A stretch of 64,000 nt of DNA from Pandoraea apista (GCF_001465595.2 NZ_CP013481.2:806001-870000), one strand, 5' to 3'; positions 9,508-19,385 are shown, numbered from the stretch's first letter. Made by a program: numbers and translations. The notes: generated by a model not told the origin, from the sequence alone.

Positions 9508-11430
9508 ATGGATATTTTCAGCCACTACACGACACGTTTCGAAGCACGCAGGGAAGAGGAATACAGCATCCAGGAATATCTGGAGATCTGTAAGAAGGAC
9601 TCGACAGCGTATGCAACGGCAGCCGAGCGTATGCTGAGCGCCATCGGTGAGCCTGAGCTTATCGACACGCACCACGACCCGCGGCTCTCGCGGTTGTTCT
9701 CTAATAAGATCATCAAGATCTATCCTGCCTTCCGTGAGTTCTACGGCATGGAAGACACGATCGAGCAAATCGTCTCGTTCTTCAAACACGCCGCGCAAGG
9801 GCTCGAAGAGCGCAAACAGATCCTGTACCTGCTTGGCCCCCCGGGTGGCGGCAAGTCGTCGCTGGCCGAGAAGCTCAAGGCATTGATGGAAGATGTGCCC
9901 ATTTACTGCCTGAAGGGATCGCCGGTGCACGAGTCGCCTCTGGGTCTGTTCTCGCCCGAGGAAGACGGCAAGATTCTGGAAGAGGACTTCGGCATTCCGG
10001 TGCGGTATCTCAACACGATCCCGTCGCCGTGGGCCACCAAGCGTCTGAACGAGTTCAACGGCGACATCACCAAGTTCCGCGTGGTGAAGGTGCGTCCGTC
10101 TGTGCTGCAACAGATCGCGATTGCGAAGACCGAGCCGGGAGACGAGAACAATCAGGACATTTCGTCGCTCGTCGGCAAGGTCGACATCCGGAAACTCGAG
10201 GAGTACCCGCAGGACGACCCGGACGCCTACTCGTATTCCGGCGGTCTGTGCCTGGCCAACCGCGGCCTGCTCGAATTCGTCGAAATGTTCAAGGCGCCGA
10301 TCAAGGTGCTCCACCCGTTGCTGACCGCCACGCAGGAGGGCAACTACAAGGGCACGGAAGGGTTTGGCGCGATTCCGTTCGACGGTATCGTGCTCGCGCA
10401 CTCGAACGAGGCCGAATGGCAGAGCTTCAAGGGCAATCGTAATAACGAGGCTTTCCTCGATCGTATCTATATCGTGAAGGTGCCGTACTGCCTGCGCGTG
10501 ACCGACGAGGTGAAGATCTACGAGAAGCTCGTGAAGAACAGCTCGCTTGCCAACGCCCCCCGTGCGCCGAACGTGCTCAAGATGCTCGCGCAGTTCGCCG
10601 TGCTCACGCGATTGAAAGAGCCCGAGAATTCCAACATCTTCTCCAAGGTTCGTGTCTATGACGGTGAAAACCTCAAGGACATCGACCCCAAGGCCAAGTC
10701 GTATCAGGAGTATCGCGACTACGCCGGGGTGGACGAGGGGATGACGGGCATGTCCACGCGTTTCGCCTTCAAGGTCCTGTCGAAGGTCTTCAACTTCGAT
10801 AACACCGAAGTGGCGGCCAACCCGGTGCACATGTTGTACGTACTCGAGCAGCAGATCGAGCGCGAACAGTACCCCGCCGAAGTCGAAAAGCGCTATCTCG
10901 CCTACATCAAGGAGTATCTGACCGCCCCGTTTGTCGAATTCATCGGCAAGGAGATTCAGACCGCGTATCTCGAGTCTTACTCGGAGTACGGCCAGAACAT
11001 CTTCGATCGCTACGTGAATTTCGCGGATCTCTGGATTCAGGATCAGGAGTATCGCGATCCGAACACCGGCGAGATTCTCGATCGCAACGCGCTCAACGAT
11101 GAACTGGAGAAGGTCGAGAAGCCGGCCGGGATCACCAACCCGAAAGACTTCCGCAACGAAATCGTCAACTTTGTCCTGCGTGCACGCGCCAACAACGCGG
11201 GCAAGAATCCGCTCTGGACGAGTTACGAAAAGTTGCGCGCCGTCATTGAGAAGCGCATGTTCTCGACGACCGAGGATTTGCTGCCGGTGATCTCGTTCAA
11301 CGCGAAGTCGTCCAAAGAGGATCAGGAAAAGCACGCCAACTTTGTCAACCGAATGGTGGAAAAAGGCTATACCCCGAAGCAGGTCCGCCTGCTCGTGGAA
11401 TGGTACCTGCGCGTGCGCAAATCCTCGTAA
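9508..11430 (+). CDS. prkA: PrkA family serine protein kinase (YeaG-like)
   Basis: Cytoplasmic 640-residue PrkA/YeaG protein: an N-terminal AAA-type P-loop domain (Walker A GPPGGGKSS at about 110-118) and a C-terminal kinase-like region. In enterobacteria YeaG acts in stationary-phase and nitrogen-starvation adaptation. The ATG at 9508 (MDIFSHYTTRFEARREEEYS) matches the usual PrkA beginning; a start 30 bases earlier is less likely. First gene of prkA-yeaH-spoVR, 15 bases before yeaH. Confidence 0.95.
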   Translation: MDIFSHYTTRFEARREEEYSIQEYLEICKKDSTAYATAAERMLSAIGEPELIDTHHDPRLSRLFSNKIIKIYPAFREFYGMEDTIEQIVSFFKHAAQGLEERKQILYLLGPPGGGKSSLAEKLKALMEDVPIYCLKGSPVHESPLGLFSPEEDGKILEEDFGIPVRYLNTIPSPWATKRLNEFNGDITKFRVVKVRPSVLQQIAIAKTEPGDENNQDISSLVGKVDIRKLEEYPQDDPDAYSYSGGLCLANRGLLEFVEMFKAPIKVLHPLLTATQEGNYKGTEGFGAIPFDGIVLAHSNEAEWQSFKGNRNNEAFLDRIYIVKVPYCLRVTDEVKIYEKLVKNSSLANAPRAPNVLKMLAQFAVLTRLKEPENSNIFSKVRVYDGENLKDIDPKAKSYQEYRDYAGVDEGMTGMSTRFAFKVLSKVFNFDNTEVAANPVHMLYVLEQQIEREQYPAEVEKRYLAYIKEYLTAPFVEFIGKEIQTAYLESYSEYGQNIFDRYVNFADLWIQDQEYRDPNTGEILDRNALNDELEKVEKPAGITNPKDFRNEIVNFVLRARANNAGKNPLWTSYEKLRAVIEKRMFSTTEDLLPVISFNAKSSKEDQEKHANFVNRMVEKGYTPKQVRLLVEWYLRVRKSS

Positions 11431-11445
11431 CCAACCGGGGCCACT

Positions 11446-12708
11446 ATGTCAGCAATCATCGACAGACGGCAAAACGGCAAGAACAAAAGCGCCATCAACC
11501 AGCAGCGATTCATCAAACGCTACCGCGACCAGATTCGACGCGCGGTCGCGAAGGCGGTGGGCGGGCGCAAGATTACCGATATCGATGGCAGCGGACAGGT
11601 CTCGATCCCGGTGAAGGACATTTCGGAGCCGTTGTTCCACCACGGGCCCGGCGGGCGGCGGGAGATGGTTCATCCCGGCAATCGCGAGTTCGTGGTGGGC
11701 GACAACTTCGAGCGTCCGCCGTCGGGCGCGGGGGGCGGCGGAAGCCGCGCCAGCGACTCGGGAGAGGGCGAGGACGACTTTGTCTTCAACCTCTCGCGCG
11801 AGGAGTTCCTGAAGTTCTTCTTCGAAGATATGGCGCTCCCGGATCTCGCCAAGCGACGTCTTGCGCAGATTCCGGAGTTCCGCAAGGTTCGCGCGGGCTA
11901 TTCGATCGACGGCACGCCGTCGAACCTCAACGTCATCCGTACGATGCGAAGCTCGCTGGGCCGTCGCATCGCACTCACGGCACCCTATCGCAAGCAATTG
12001 CGCGAGCTTGAAGCCGAATACGCGGACCTCGTCTCGCGTGAAGGCGATACGTCGCCGCGCGCCCTGGCGCTGGCGCACGAGATCACGCATCTTCGCACTC
12101 GCGTAGAAGCCATTCCGTACATCGAGAAGCTCGATCTGCGCTACTCGAACCGGGTCATGCAGCCGCGTCCGCAGGCCCAGGCCGTGATGTTCTGCCTGAT
12201 GGACGTATCCGGCTCGATGGACCAGAGCCGTAAAGATCTCGCCAAGCGCTTCTTCATGCTGCTCTATCTGTTTCTGCGGCATAACTACGAACGCATCGAT
12301 CTGGTCCTCATCCGGCACCACACCACGGCGAAGGAGGTCAACGAAGACGACTTCTTCTATGCACGCGAATCGGGCGGCACGGTGGTCTCGAGCGCGCTCA
12401 AGCTGATGACGGAAATCATCGCGGATCGCTACTCGCCGAGCGACTGGAATATCTACGGGGCACAGGTGTCCGATGGCGATAACTGGGACGGGGATTCGCC
12501 CATCTGCCGCGACATCCTGAATCAGACGATCATGCCTGCGGTGCAGTACTTCGCGTATGTGGAGGTGGCCAGCGCCGAGCCACAGAATCTGTGGAACGAA
12601 TACCTGTCGGTCAAGCAGCAGCATCCGAATTTCGCGATGCAGCGCATTATGGAAGCCGCCGAGATTTACCCGGTGCTGCACGACCTGTTCAAGAAGAAGG
12701 CGGCCTGA
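11446..12708 (+). CDS. yeaH: YeaH/YhbH family protein (DUF444, vWA-like)
   Basis: 420-residue DUF444 protein, constant partner of PrkA. The N-terminus (SAIIDRRQNGKNKSAINQQR) is family-typical. A Gly-rich segment lies near residue 100, and a von Willebrand A-like domain carries a MIDAS-type DVSGSMDQ at ~253-260. Biochemical role unknown; assumed to work with PrkA in stress signalling. Confidence 0.94.
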   Translation: MSAIIDRRQNGKNKSAINQQRFIKRYRDQIRRAVAKAVGGRKITDIDGSGQVSIPVKDISEPLFHHGPGGRREMVHPGNREFVVGDNFERPPSGAGGGGSRASDSGEGEDDFVFNLSREEFLKFFFEDMALPDLAKRRLAQIPEFRKVRAGYSIDGTPSNLNVIRTMRSSLGRRIALTAPYRKQLRELEAEYADLVSREGDTSPRALALAHEITHLRTRVEAIPYIEKLDLRYSNRVMQPRPQAQAVMFCLMDVSGSMDQSRKDLAKRFFMLLYLFLRHNYERIDLVLIRHHTTAKEVNEDDFFYARESGGTVVSSALKLMTEIIADRYSPSDWNIYGAQVSDGDNWDGDSPICRDILNQTIMPAVQYFAYVEVASAEPQNLWNEYLSVKQQHPNFAMQRIMEAAEIYPVLHDLFKKKAA

Positions 12709-12754
12709 AAACGGTCCCGCGTCGATACCCTAACGAGGGCAACGAGGACGCATC

Positions 12755-14299
12755 ATGGCGTATATATCCACCGGATCGGAATGGACCTTTGAACTGATTC
12801 AACGTTACGAGCACGAGATCGCGCGTATCGCGGCGGACTTCAGGCTCGACACGTATCCGAATCAGATCGAGATCATCACCGCCGAGCAGATGCTCGACGC
12901 CTACGCGACCGTGGGTCTGCCCATCGGCTATCACCACTGGTCGTACGGCAAGCATTTCCTGTCTTCCGAGCGCGGTTACAAGCGCGGACAGATGGGGCTT
13001 GCGTACGAGATCGTCATCAATTCGAACCCCTGCATCGCGTATCTGATGGAGGAGAACAGCATGACCATGCAGGCGCTGACCATCGCGCACGCCAGCTACG
13101 GTCACAACTCATTCTTCAAAGGCAATTACCTCTTCCGTACCTGGACGAGTGCCGACGCCATCGTCGATTACCTGCTGTTCGCGCGCAACTACATCACCGA
13201 GTGCGAGCAGCGTTATGGCGAACAGGCGGTCGAACTGCTGCTCGACTCCTGCCACGCGCTCATGAACTACGGGGTTGATCGTTACAAGCGGCCGAAGCGG
13301 CTGTCTCTCGCGCAGGAGCAGGCGCGTCAGAAGGAGCGCGAGAACTATCTGCAATTGCAGATCAACGATCTGTGGCGCACGCTGCCGCATCACGCCCTGC
13401 ACGATGACGACGAGGACGACGGCCTCGACCCCTCCGAATCTGACGACCCGCGTTTTCCCGGCGAGCCGCAAGAGAACCTGCTGTACTTCTTCGAGAAGAA
13501 CGCGCCTAAGCTGGCTCCGTGGCAGCGCGAGATCGTGCGCATCGTGCGCAAGCTCGCGCAGTACTTCTATCCGCAGCGTCAGACCAAGGTGATGAACGAG
13601 GGCTGGGCAACGTTCTGGCACTACACGATCCTGCAACAGCTCTACAAAGAGAAGCTCGTCAACGACGCGTTCATGATGGAGTTCCTGCACGCGCATACGA
13701 ATGTGGTTTATCAGCCGTCGTTCGACAGTCCGTACTACAGCGGCCTGAACCCCTATGCATTGGGTTTCGCGATGTTTCAGGACATTCGCCGCATGTGCGA
13801 GCAGCCGACCGACGAAGACCGGCAGTGGGCTCCGGACATTGCGGGCTCCGACTGGCTGACCACGCTCGACTTCGCCATGCGTAACTTCAAAGACGAGAGC
13901 TTTATCCAGCAGTTCCTCTCGCCGAAGGTCATTCGCGACCTGAAACTCTTCTCAGTGCTGGACGACGACCGCGACAGCCGTTTGCGCGTGACGGCCATTC
14001 ACAACGACAGCGGCTATCGCGAAATCCGCGAGATGCTCGCGCAGCAGTACAACCTTAGCCAGCTCGAACCGAACATTCAGGTCTCGCATGTGGATCTGCA
14101 CGGCGATCGGTCGCTTACGCTGCGGCACGTACAGAGCGATCGCAAGCCGCTGGACGAGGGCTTCGAGGAGGTGCTCAAGCATGTGGCGCGTTTGTGGGGT
14201 TTCACCGTGCGGCTCGAGACGGTATTCGAGGACGGACGCAGCGAGATGACGCACGAGACCAAGGTCGAGAAGCGGCGGCGATATGCGTTGAGCGCGTGA
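12755..14299 (+). CDS. spoVR: SpoVR family protein
   Basis: 514-residue SpoVR-like protein (E. coli YcgB type), third member of the prkA-yeaH-spoVR operon. Conserved stretches include PIGYHHWSYGKHFLSSERGY, SNPCIAYLMEENSMTMQ and NEGWATFWHYTILQQ, whose His/Glu spacing resembles a metal site. An acidic insertion (DDDEDDGLDPSESDD) lies near residue 220. A GAGGAC motif precedes the ATG. The TGA overlaps the next gene start as TGATG. Function remains unclear in non-sporulating bacteria. Confidence 0.94.
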   Translation: MAYISTGSEWTFELIQRYEHEIARIAADFRLDTYPNQIEIITAEQMLDAYATVGLPIGYHHWSYGKHFLSSERGYKRGQMGLAYEIVINSNPCIAYLMEENSMTMQALTIAHASYGHNSFFKGNYLFRTWTSADAIVDYLLFARNYITECEQRYGEQAVELLLDSCHALMNYGVDRYKRPKRLSLAQEQARQKERENYLQLQINDLWRTLPHHALHDDDEDDGLDPSESDDPRFPGEPQENLLYFFEKNAPKLAPWQREIVRIVRKLAQYFYPQRQTKVMNEGWATFWHYTILQQLYKEKLVNDAFMMEFLHAHTNVVYQPSFDSPYYSGLNPYALGFAMFQDIRRMCEQPTDEDRQWAPDIAGSDWLTTLDFAMRNFKDESFIQQFLSPKVIRDLKLFSVLDDDRDSRLRVTAIHNDSGYREIREMLAQQYNLSQLEPNIQVSHVDLHGDRSLTLRHVQSDRKPLDEGFEEVLKHVARLWGFTVRLETVFEDGRSEMTHETKVEKRRRYALSA

Positions 14300-14718
14300 T
14301 GAAGATTCCGTTCGTCGCACTCGATCATGTGGTGCTGCGCACCAACGACATCGCCCGGCTCCAGCATTTCTACATCGATGTGCTCGGCTGCACGCTGGAA
14401 AAGGTGCAAGCTGATATCGGGCTCGTGCAATTGCGTGCGGGCGACGCCTTGATCGACCTTGTCGACGTGGCCGGTCAGATCGGTCGGCAGGGTGGGGTGG
14501 GCCCGGGGCCGGAAGGGCACAATCTCGATCACTTCTGTTTGCGTGTCGAGCCGTTCGACGAAGAGGCGATTCGGCAGGGACTGGCCTCGCATGGCGTAAC
14601 GCTGGGCGAGGTCGTGCAGCGCTACGGCGCGCACGGCGAAGGGCCATCGTGCTATCTCACCGATCCGGACGGCAATACTGTCGAACTCAAGGGGCCACCG
14701 TCCCGTGCGAGCCGCTAG
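14299..14718 (+). CDS. VOC superfamily (glyoxalase-like) protein
   Basis: 139-residue vicinal-oxygen-chelate protein. The two beta-alpha-beta-beta-beta halves are recognisable: LDHVVLRTNDIARLQHFYID at the start and LTDPDGNTVELKGPP at the end. Candidate metal residues are His in LDHVVL, His in LDHFCLRV and Glu in NTVELKG. Its ATG shares a base with the spoVR stop (TGATG), so it is translationally coupled to the operon. The substrate cannot be told from sequence. Confidence 0.88.
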   Translation: MKIPFVALDHVVLRTNDIARLQHFYIDVLGCTLEKVQADIGLVQLRAGDALIDLVDVAGQIGRQGGVGPGPEGHNLDHFCLRVEPFDEEAIRQGLASHGVTLGEVVQRYGAHGEGPSCYLTDPDGNTVELKGPPSRASR

Positions 14719-14751
14719 GCGCGTACGTTGTCGCGCCAGGCCGGCGCGAGC

Positions 14752-16119
14752 TTATGCCGCCATCTGACCCAGCACGCTCTGATCCCGTCCCTTGTGCTTG
14801 GCCTGATAAAGGGCCTTGTCCGCACGCTCGAGCATGGCGCTGATCACGAGCGGTTCGCTCGGTTGCCATGACGCAATGCCCACGCTGATCGTGATGGCCT
14901 CACCCCCGTCTCGCGCACTTTGCGGAAGCAGTTCCGTGCTCGCACGCTTGACCGATTCGCGAATGCGATCGGCTACGCGAAGCGCGGCATGCTGATCGAT
15001 CTCCGGAAGGACCACGGCAAATTCTTCTCCTCCCAGACGCACCGCGAAATCGCTCGGCAACCGAATGCAATGCTGAATCGTATTGGCGATACGCTGAAGC
15101 ACTGCGTCGCCAAACGGATGCCCGTAGCGGTCGTTGACCTGCTTGAAGAAATCGATGTCGATCAACAGGATCGAGAGGGGTATCGCACGCTGCTGAACGC
15201 GCTCGGCGATGAGGCGAATGCGATTGTCGAAGTAACGCCGGTTGTAGATGTGCGTGAGCGGATCGATGAAGACCTTCTCGACAAGATCCGTGTTCGTGAG
15301 GGCAAGCGATTGATACTGTCGCGTGATTTCCCACACCAGGGCGAGCGTGGCGACACCGGGTGATGCCAGGGCGAGAAGGCGGGCTGCGTACCATTGATAG
15401 GAGGCTTCGCTCGGTGCCGTCAGCGACAGCAGCAACTGACAGAGCGAGATGGTGACGACGACCCACACAAGCAGGAACAGTTTGTGCGACAGGCGCGTGA
15501 CAGCCGCGATACGCCACCACAACGCAACGTAGACGACGAAGAGCGTGCCAAGGGCGAGGGTTTCGATGCCCACGCCGCCGGCCAGACGCGGCGTAACGAG
15601 CGTGCGTCCCGCGCCGATCAGCGAGAGAGAGACCGTCACCCAGATGATGAGCACGACCGCACCGTAGCGCGCGGCTTCCGAATAACCGGGGCGCGTGTGA
15701 GGGTCGGTGCGTGTGAGCGAATAACTGCGTACGCTCAGCATCACATACACTGCGAAGCTGGCCTCCGCCATGAGCCAGAGCCAGAAGGGCGCGCGCGTGA
15801 CGTGCGTGGAGATGCCCGCGAGTTGATTCGCGAGCAACACGCCTTCGGTGAACATGAAAAGACCGCGCAGCAGGAAGGCACAGCCGAATTGTGCGAAGTA
15901 TCGTTTTCCGTTGTAGAGATACTGCACGCCGAGCAGACAGGCCGTCGACAAATTGAGAATGCCGCCGGCAGAGACGAGGAAGAACGTCAGCAACGGGTTC
16001 ACGGCGCCTTCGAGAGCGCGAGCGAGAAACCCGGCGAGGGTGAGCGCGGCACACGCCACCAAGATCGTGGTCGCGGCAACGCGATTGCCATGTTCGGTAC
16101 GGCTGATGGTACTTTTCAT
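14752..16119 (-). CDS. Membrane-anchored diguanylate cyclase (GGDEF domain)
   Basis: 455 residues. The N-terminal half holds about seven hydrophobic segments (MASE-like sensor), and the C-terminal GGDEF domain starts near residue 285 (IDPLTHIYNRRYFDNRI). The active-site signature is RLGGEEFAVVLPE, so c-di-GMP synthesis is expected. The product-inhibition I-site position (normally RxxD five residues before the signature) reads LPSD, so feedback inhibition is probably missing. Convergent with the VOC gene. Confidence 0.93.
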   Translation of the reverse strand: MKSTISRTEHGNRVAATTILVACAALTLAGFLARALEGAVNPLLTFFLVSAGGILNLSTACLLGVQYLYNGKRYFAQFGCAFLLRGLFMFTEGVLLANQLAGISTHVTRAPFWLWLMAEASFAVYVMLSVRSYSLTRTDPHTRPGYSEAARYGAVVLIIWVTVSLSLIGAGRTLVTPRLAGGVGIETLALGTLFVVYVALWWRIAAVTRLSHKLFLLVWVVVTISLCQLLLSLTAPSEASYQWYAARLLALASPGVATLALVWEITRQYQSLALTNTDLVEKVFIDPLTHIYNRRYFDNRIRLIAERVQQRAIPLSILLIDIDFFKQVNDRYGHPFGDAVLQRIANTIQHCIRLPSDFAVRLGGEEFAVVLPEIDQHAALRVADRIRESVKRASTELLPQSARDGGEAITISVGIASWQPSEPLVISAMLERADKALYQAKHKGRDQSVLGQMAA

Positions 16120-17004
16120 AGTTGTTATTCGCCGATCATCGACCTCGTGCCTCGCGCACGATCGCCTTTTTACCGTTCAACTATCGCATCCGAAACTGGC
16201 CGCAAGATCATAGCCTCGCGTTACCGTCCCGTTTCCCCGAATTCACGCTAAATAGTTGAAAACTAAGATAAACATCGGAGAATACACGAGTTTCTCCGGG
16301 TTGGCATCCGTTTCGATCAAGGGACTCCAATTTCCCCTTCGACCGACCAAAACATGCGGATTTCAGACGATTTTTGCACCGTTTTCGGGCGTGCAAAAAC
16401 GCTTCGTTCCTACTCGGAAAATAATTTTCTGCGGCACATTGATCCGCTATGCGAAACATCGAAATAGCAGATTTCGGGACGGCGTCAACGTCACGGTCGC
16501 AACCCCAGTGATGACGGGGGATTTCGGAGTGTGCAATTAATTCGGTATCCGATTTATATGAGGAATGTGCCGTGTAATATCGTGTAAATGCATGGGATTT
16601 ATCGTGATGAACGGGTTACGGGTTGGCATCGACGCGCCATCTGTACTAGAATAAAAAAAGCCAATCGCCGTGATTGGCCCATAGAAACAGAAGCAAAAGC
16701 ATCGCCGGTGTTCCTCGTTGCGCCGGTGATCGGTTCCATCACGCAATGAGTTTGTGCTGTAAAACACTCGCGCGTTTTCAATAAGCGTGCACCGAGAGGC
16801 CCAGGCGCCCACGGCGTCGAAAGCTTGTCTCTCATGTCGCATTCGCGACGCCTGGTTCGTCACCGTTGTCTTCCACAGACCTTCGGAGCGAACACTTCAC
16901 AATTCGCAAGGCAGCTAACAGTTGTCATGCTTGTTTGACCGCGTTGTCTGGCGGGGCGATTGCTATTGCCTCGCGACGGCGCTGCCAACCCATTCAAAGG
17001 GAGC
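16120..17004. other. Intergenic region between diguanylate cyclase and osmoprotectant operon
   Basis: About 880 bases with lower GC than the neighbours and no convincing protein gene. It contains a strong minus-strand terminator at 16653-16678 with no annotated gene feeding it, so a small minus-strand transcript starting somewhere in 16700-16870 is possible. A good ribosome-binding site (AAAGGGAGC) precedes the permease at 17005. Confidence 0.5.
16653..16678 (-). terminator. Orphan Rho-independent terminator
   Basis: On the minus strand, GCCAATC-ACGGC-GATTGGC is followed by seven T. The perfect 7-bp stem and T run are typical of an intrinsic terminator. The nearest upstream minus-strand gene lies far beyond the plus-strand transporter operon, so it likely ends an unannotated small transcript. 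Confidence 0.65.
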
Positions 17005-17739
17005 ATGAACGTGGCGAAGCAGTATCGCATTCTCTATCTGGCCGGCTTCGGACTGCTCGGTGTGGCCGCAGCAGTGACCGGTCTGGTGTATTGGCTGGGC
17101 GTGGACACGCTCGCCAAATACCGGGGCGACCTGGTGTACTACACCCAACAGCATCTCAAGCTCGTGGCGATATCGATGGCGATGGCCATCGCGGTCGGCG
17201 TGCCCGCGGGGGTGCTGATTTCACGCCCGAAGTTCGAAAAGCACGCCGAGCGCGCCGTGCAGATTTTCAATATCGGCAACACGCTGCCCTCGCTGGCCGT
17301 GCTGGCGTTATCGATGGCAGTCCTTGGCATCGGTGACCGCCCCGCCATTCTGGCGCTGTGGCTCGCGTCGCTGCTGCCGATCGTGCGCAATGCCTACGAA
17401 GGCTTGCGGCAGGTGCCGCCCGCGTTGCGGGAATCGGCGCGCGGCATGGGCATGACGCCGGCGCAAGTGCTGTTCCGCGTCGATCTGCCCAACGCGATGC
17501 CGGTCATCGTCGGCGGTATTCGCACGTCGCTCGCGATCAATGTCGGCACTGCGCCGCTGGCCTTTCTGATCGGCGCAGACAGTCTGGGGCAATTGATCTT
17601 CCCGGGCATCTATCTGAACGACCAGACGAAGCTGCTTCTCGGCGCCGGCGGGACCGCGCTGCTCGCGCTCGTACTCGACGGCATTGTCGCCGTCACGAGC
17701 GGGCTCTGGTTCGCACGTCACGGCGCCCCCGCGCGCTAA
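17005..17739 (+). CDS. Osmoprotectant ABC transporter permease 1 (OpuCB/YehW-like)
   Basis: 244-residue inner-membrane permease of the quaternary-amine/osmoprotectant family with a BPD_transp_1 domain. Typical stretches are FNIGNTLPSLAVLALSMAVL and RNAYEGLRQVPPALRESARG (EAA loop contacting the ATPase). The ATG at 17005 (MNVAKQYRI) has a good AAAGGGAG site; an earlier in-frame start has none. First gene of a permease-binding protein-permease-ATPase operon for compatible solutes such as glycine betaine or choline (substrate inferred from family). Confidence 0.9.
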   Translation: MNVAKQYRILYLAGFGLLGVAAAVTGLVYWLGVDTLAKYRGDLVYYTQQHLKLVAISMAMAIAVGVPAGVLISRPKFEKHAERAVQIFNIGNTLPSLAVLALSMAVLGIGDRPAILALWLASLLPIVRNAYEGLRQVPPALRESARGMGMTPAQVLFRVDLPNAMPVIVGGIRTSLAINVGTAPLAFLIGADSLGQLIFPGIYLNDQTKLLLGAGGTALLALVLDGIVAVTSGLWFARHGAPAR

Positions 17740-17759
17740 GACAAAGGAGACCCACACGT

Positions 17760-18692
17760 ATGCAAGTTTCATTTCTTCGTACGCTCGCCGGTGTCATGCC
17801 GCGCTGGATGCGGCTGCTAAGTGCAGTCTGTGTCGCGCTTGGCGTGATGGCGGCGGGCGCGACCGCACACGCCGCGACGCTCACTATCGGCGGCAAGAAC
17901 TTCACCGAACAGTTGATTCTCTCGGAGATGACGGCGCAATACCTGCGCAGCAAAGGGTATGACGTCGAACTCAAGAACGGCCTGGGCAGCGTAGTTATGC
18001 GCCAGGGCATGGAGAGCAATCAGCTCGATATCGTCTGGGAATACACCGGCACCTCGCTGATCGTCTACAACAAGGTCACCGAGAAGCTCGATCCGGAGCA
18101 GACCTACGAGCGTGTGAAGGAACTCGACGGCAAGATCGGCATCGTCTGGCTCAACCCGTCGGCGCTGAATAATACCTATGCCTTCGCCATGCCGGGCAAG
18201 ATCGCCCGCGAAGAGGGGGTGGAGACGGTTTCGCAGCTCATCGACAGATTCCGGGCAAATCCGAAGATGCAGTTCGCTTTCGACATGGAGTTCGTCGGCC
18301 GCTCCGATGGTCTTGGGCCGATGGAACAGCTCTACGATTTCCATCTCGATCGTCCCAACATCAAGCAGATGGACCCGGGCCTCGTCTACACGGCGCTCAG
18401 GAACGAGCAGATCGATGCCGGTCTGGTCTACACCAGCGACGGTCGCAATAAAGGTTTCGATCTGAAAGTGCTGACCGACGACAAAGGGTTCTTCCCGGCC
18501 TATGCGGCCACGCCCGTGGTGCGCAAGGAAGTGCTCGATGCCAACCCCCAACTTGCCGACGAGCTCAATGCGCTGTCCGCAAAGATCAACAGCGAGAACA
18601 TGAGCGACATGAACGCGAAGGTCGACATCGACCATCGAGCCGTGTCGCGTGTGGCGAGCGACTTCCTCAAGCAGGAAGGACTGGTGCAGTGA
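17760..18692 (+). CDS. Osmoprotectant ABC transporter binding protein (OpuAC family)
   Basis: 310-residue periplasmic substrate-binding protein. The signal peptide ends near AHA/ATLTIGG (~residue 38). The diagnostic start of the mature part, TIGGKNFTEQLILSEM, and IVWEYTGTSL are typical of OpuBC/OsmF/YehZ proteins. It lies 20 bases after permease 1, preceded by AAAGGAG. Confidence 0.92.
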   Translation: MQVSFLRTLAGVMPRWMRLLSAVCVALGVMAAGATAHAATLTIGGKNFTEQLILSEMTAQYLRSKGYDVELKNGLGSVVMRQGMESNQLDIVWEYTGTSLIVYNKVTEKLDPEQTYERVKELDGKIGIVWLNPSALNNTYAFAMPGKIAREEGVETVSQLIDRFRANPKMQFAFDMEFVGRSDGLGPMEQLYDFHLDRPNIKQMDPGLVYTALRNEQIDAGLVYTSDGRNKGFDLKVLTDDKGFFPAYAATPVVRKEVLDANPQLADELNALSAKINSENMSDMNAKVDIDHRAVSRVASDFLKQEGLVQ

Positions 18693-18737
18693 TGGCGATG
18701 CCGTTGTTGCCCGCGATGTTACTGACTGAGGAGTCCC

Positions 18738-19385
18738 ATGATTGAATTTCTGACGCATAACTGGCACCGCCTCCTGACCCTGACGGGGCAGCATGCGTGG
18801 CTGGTGGCCGCATCGGTCGGGGCGGCCATCGTGGTTGGCGTGCCGCTGGGCGTGCTGGTCACGCGTTTTCGCTGGCTGTCGGGCGCGGTGCTTGGCCTGG
18901 CGACCGTTGTTCTCACCATTCCGTCGATCGCGCTGTTCGGTCTGATGATCCCGGTTCTGTCGGTCTACGGCATGGGCATCGGACCAGCCCCGGCCGTGGC
19001 CGCCGTCTTTCTGTACTCGTTGCTGCCGATCATGCGCAACACCAGTCTCGCGCTGCGGCAGATCGACCCGAGCATTCGCGAAGCGGGTATCGGCATTGGC
19101 ATGACGTTCTGGCAGCGTTTGCGCCTGGTGGAATTGCCGCTGGCCGTGCCGGTGGTACTGGGCGGCGTGCGCACCGCCGTTGTGATGAATATTGGCGTGA
19201 TGGCGATTGGCGCCATCGTCGGGGCCGGCGGTCTCGGGGTGTTGATCACCCAGGGGATTAGCCAGAGCGATACCCGGCAGCTCGTCGTGGGTGCGGTGTT
19301 GGTGAGTTTGCTCGCCATCGTGGCCGACATCCTGTTGCACCGCCTGCAGCGTGTGCTGACACCGAAAGGAATCCGAACCGTATGA
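18738..19385 (+). CDS. Osmoprotectant ABC transporter permease 2 (OpuCD/YehY-like)
   Basis: 215-residue permease with five to six membrane segments and the EAA-loop pattern RQIDPSIREAGIGIGMTFWQ. IPSIALFGLMIPVL and GAGGLGVLITQGI are typical of the family. Its TGA overlaps the ATG of the ATPase (ATGA). Confidence 0.92.
   Translation: MIEFLTHNWHRLLTLTGQHAWLVAASVGAAIVVGVPLGVLVTRFRWLSGAVLGLATVVLTIPSIALFGLMIPVLSVYGMGIGPAPAVAAVFLYSLLPIMRNTSLALRQIDPSIREAGIGIGMTFWQRLRLVELPLAVPVVLGGVRTAVVMNIGVMAIGAIVGAGGLGVLITQGISQSDTRQLVVGAVLVSLLAIVADILLHRLQRVLTPKGIRTV

Noticed and set aside
9439..11334. 631-codon open frame antisense to prkA
   Set aside because: The plus strand encodes a full PrkA with intact motifs; the antisense frame is a byproduct of high-GC codon use and has no family features.
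16537..16863. 108-codon minus-strand frame
   Set aside because: It runs through a strong terminator hairpin on its own strand and has no family features.
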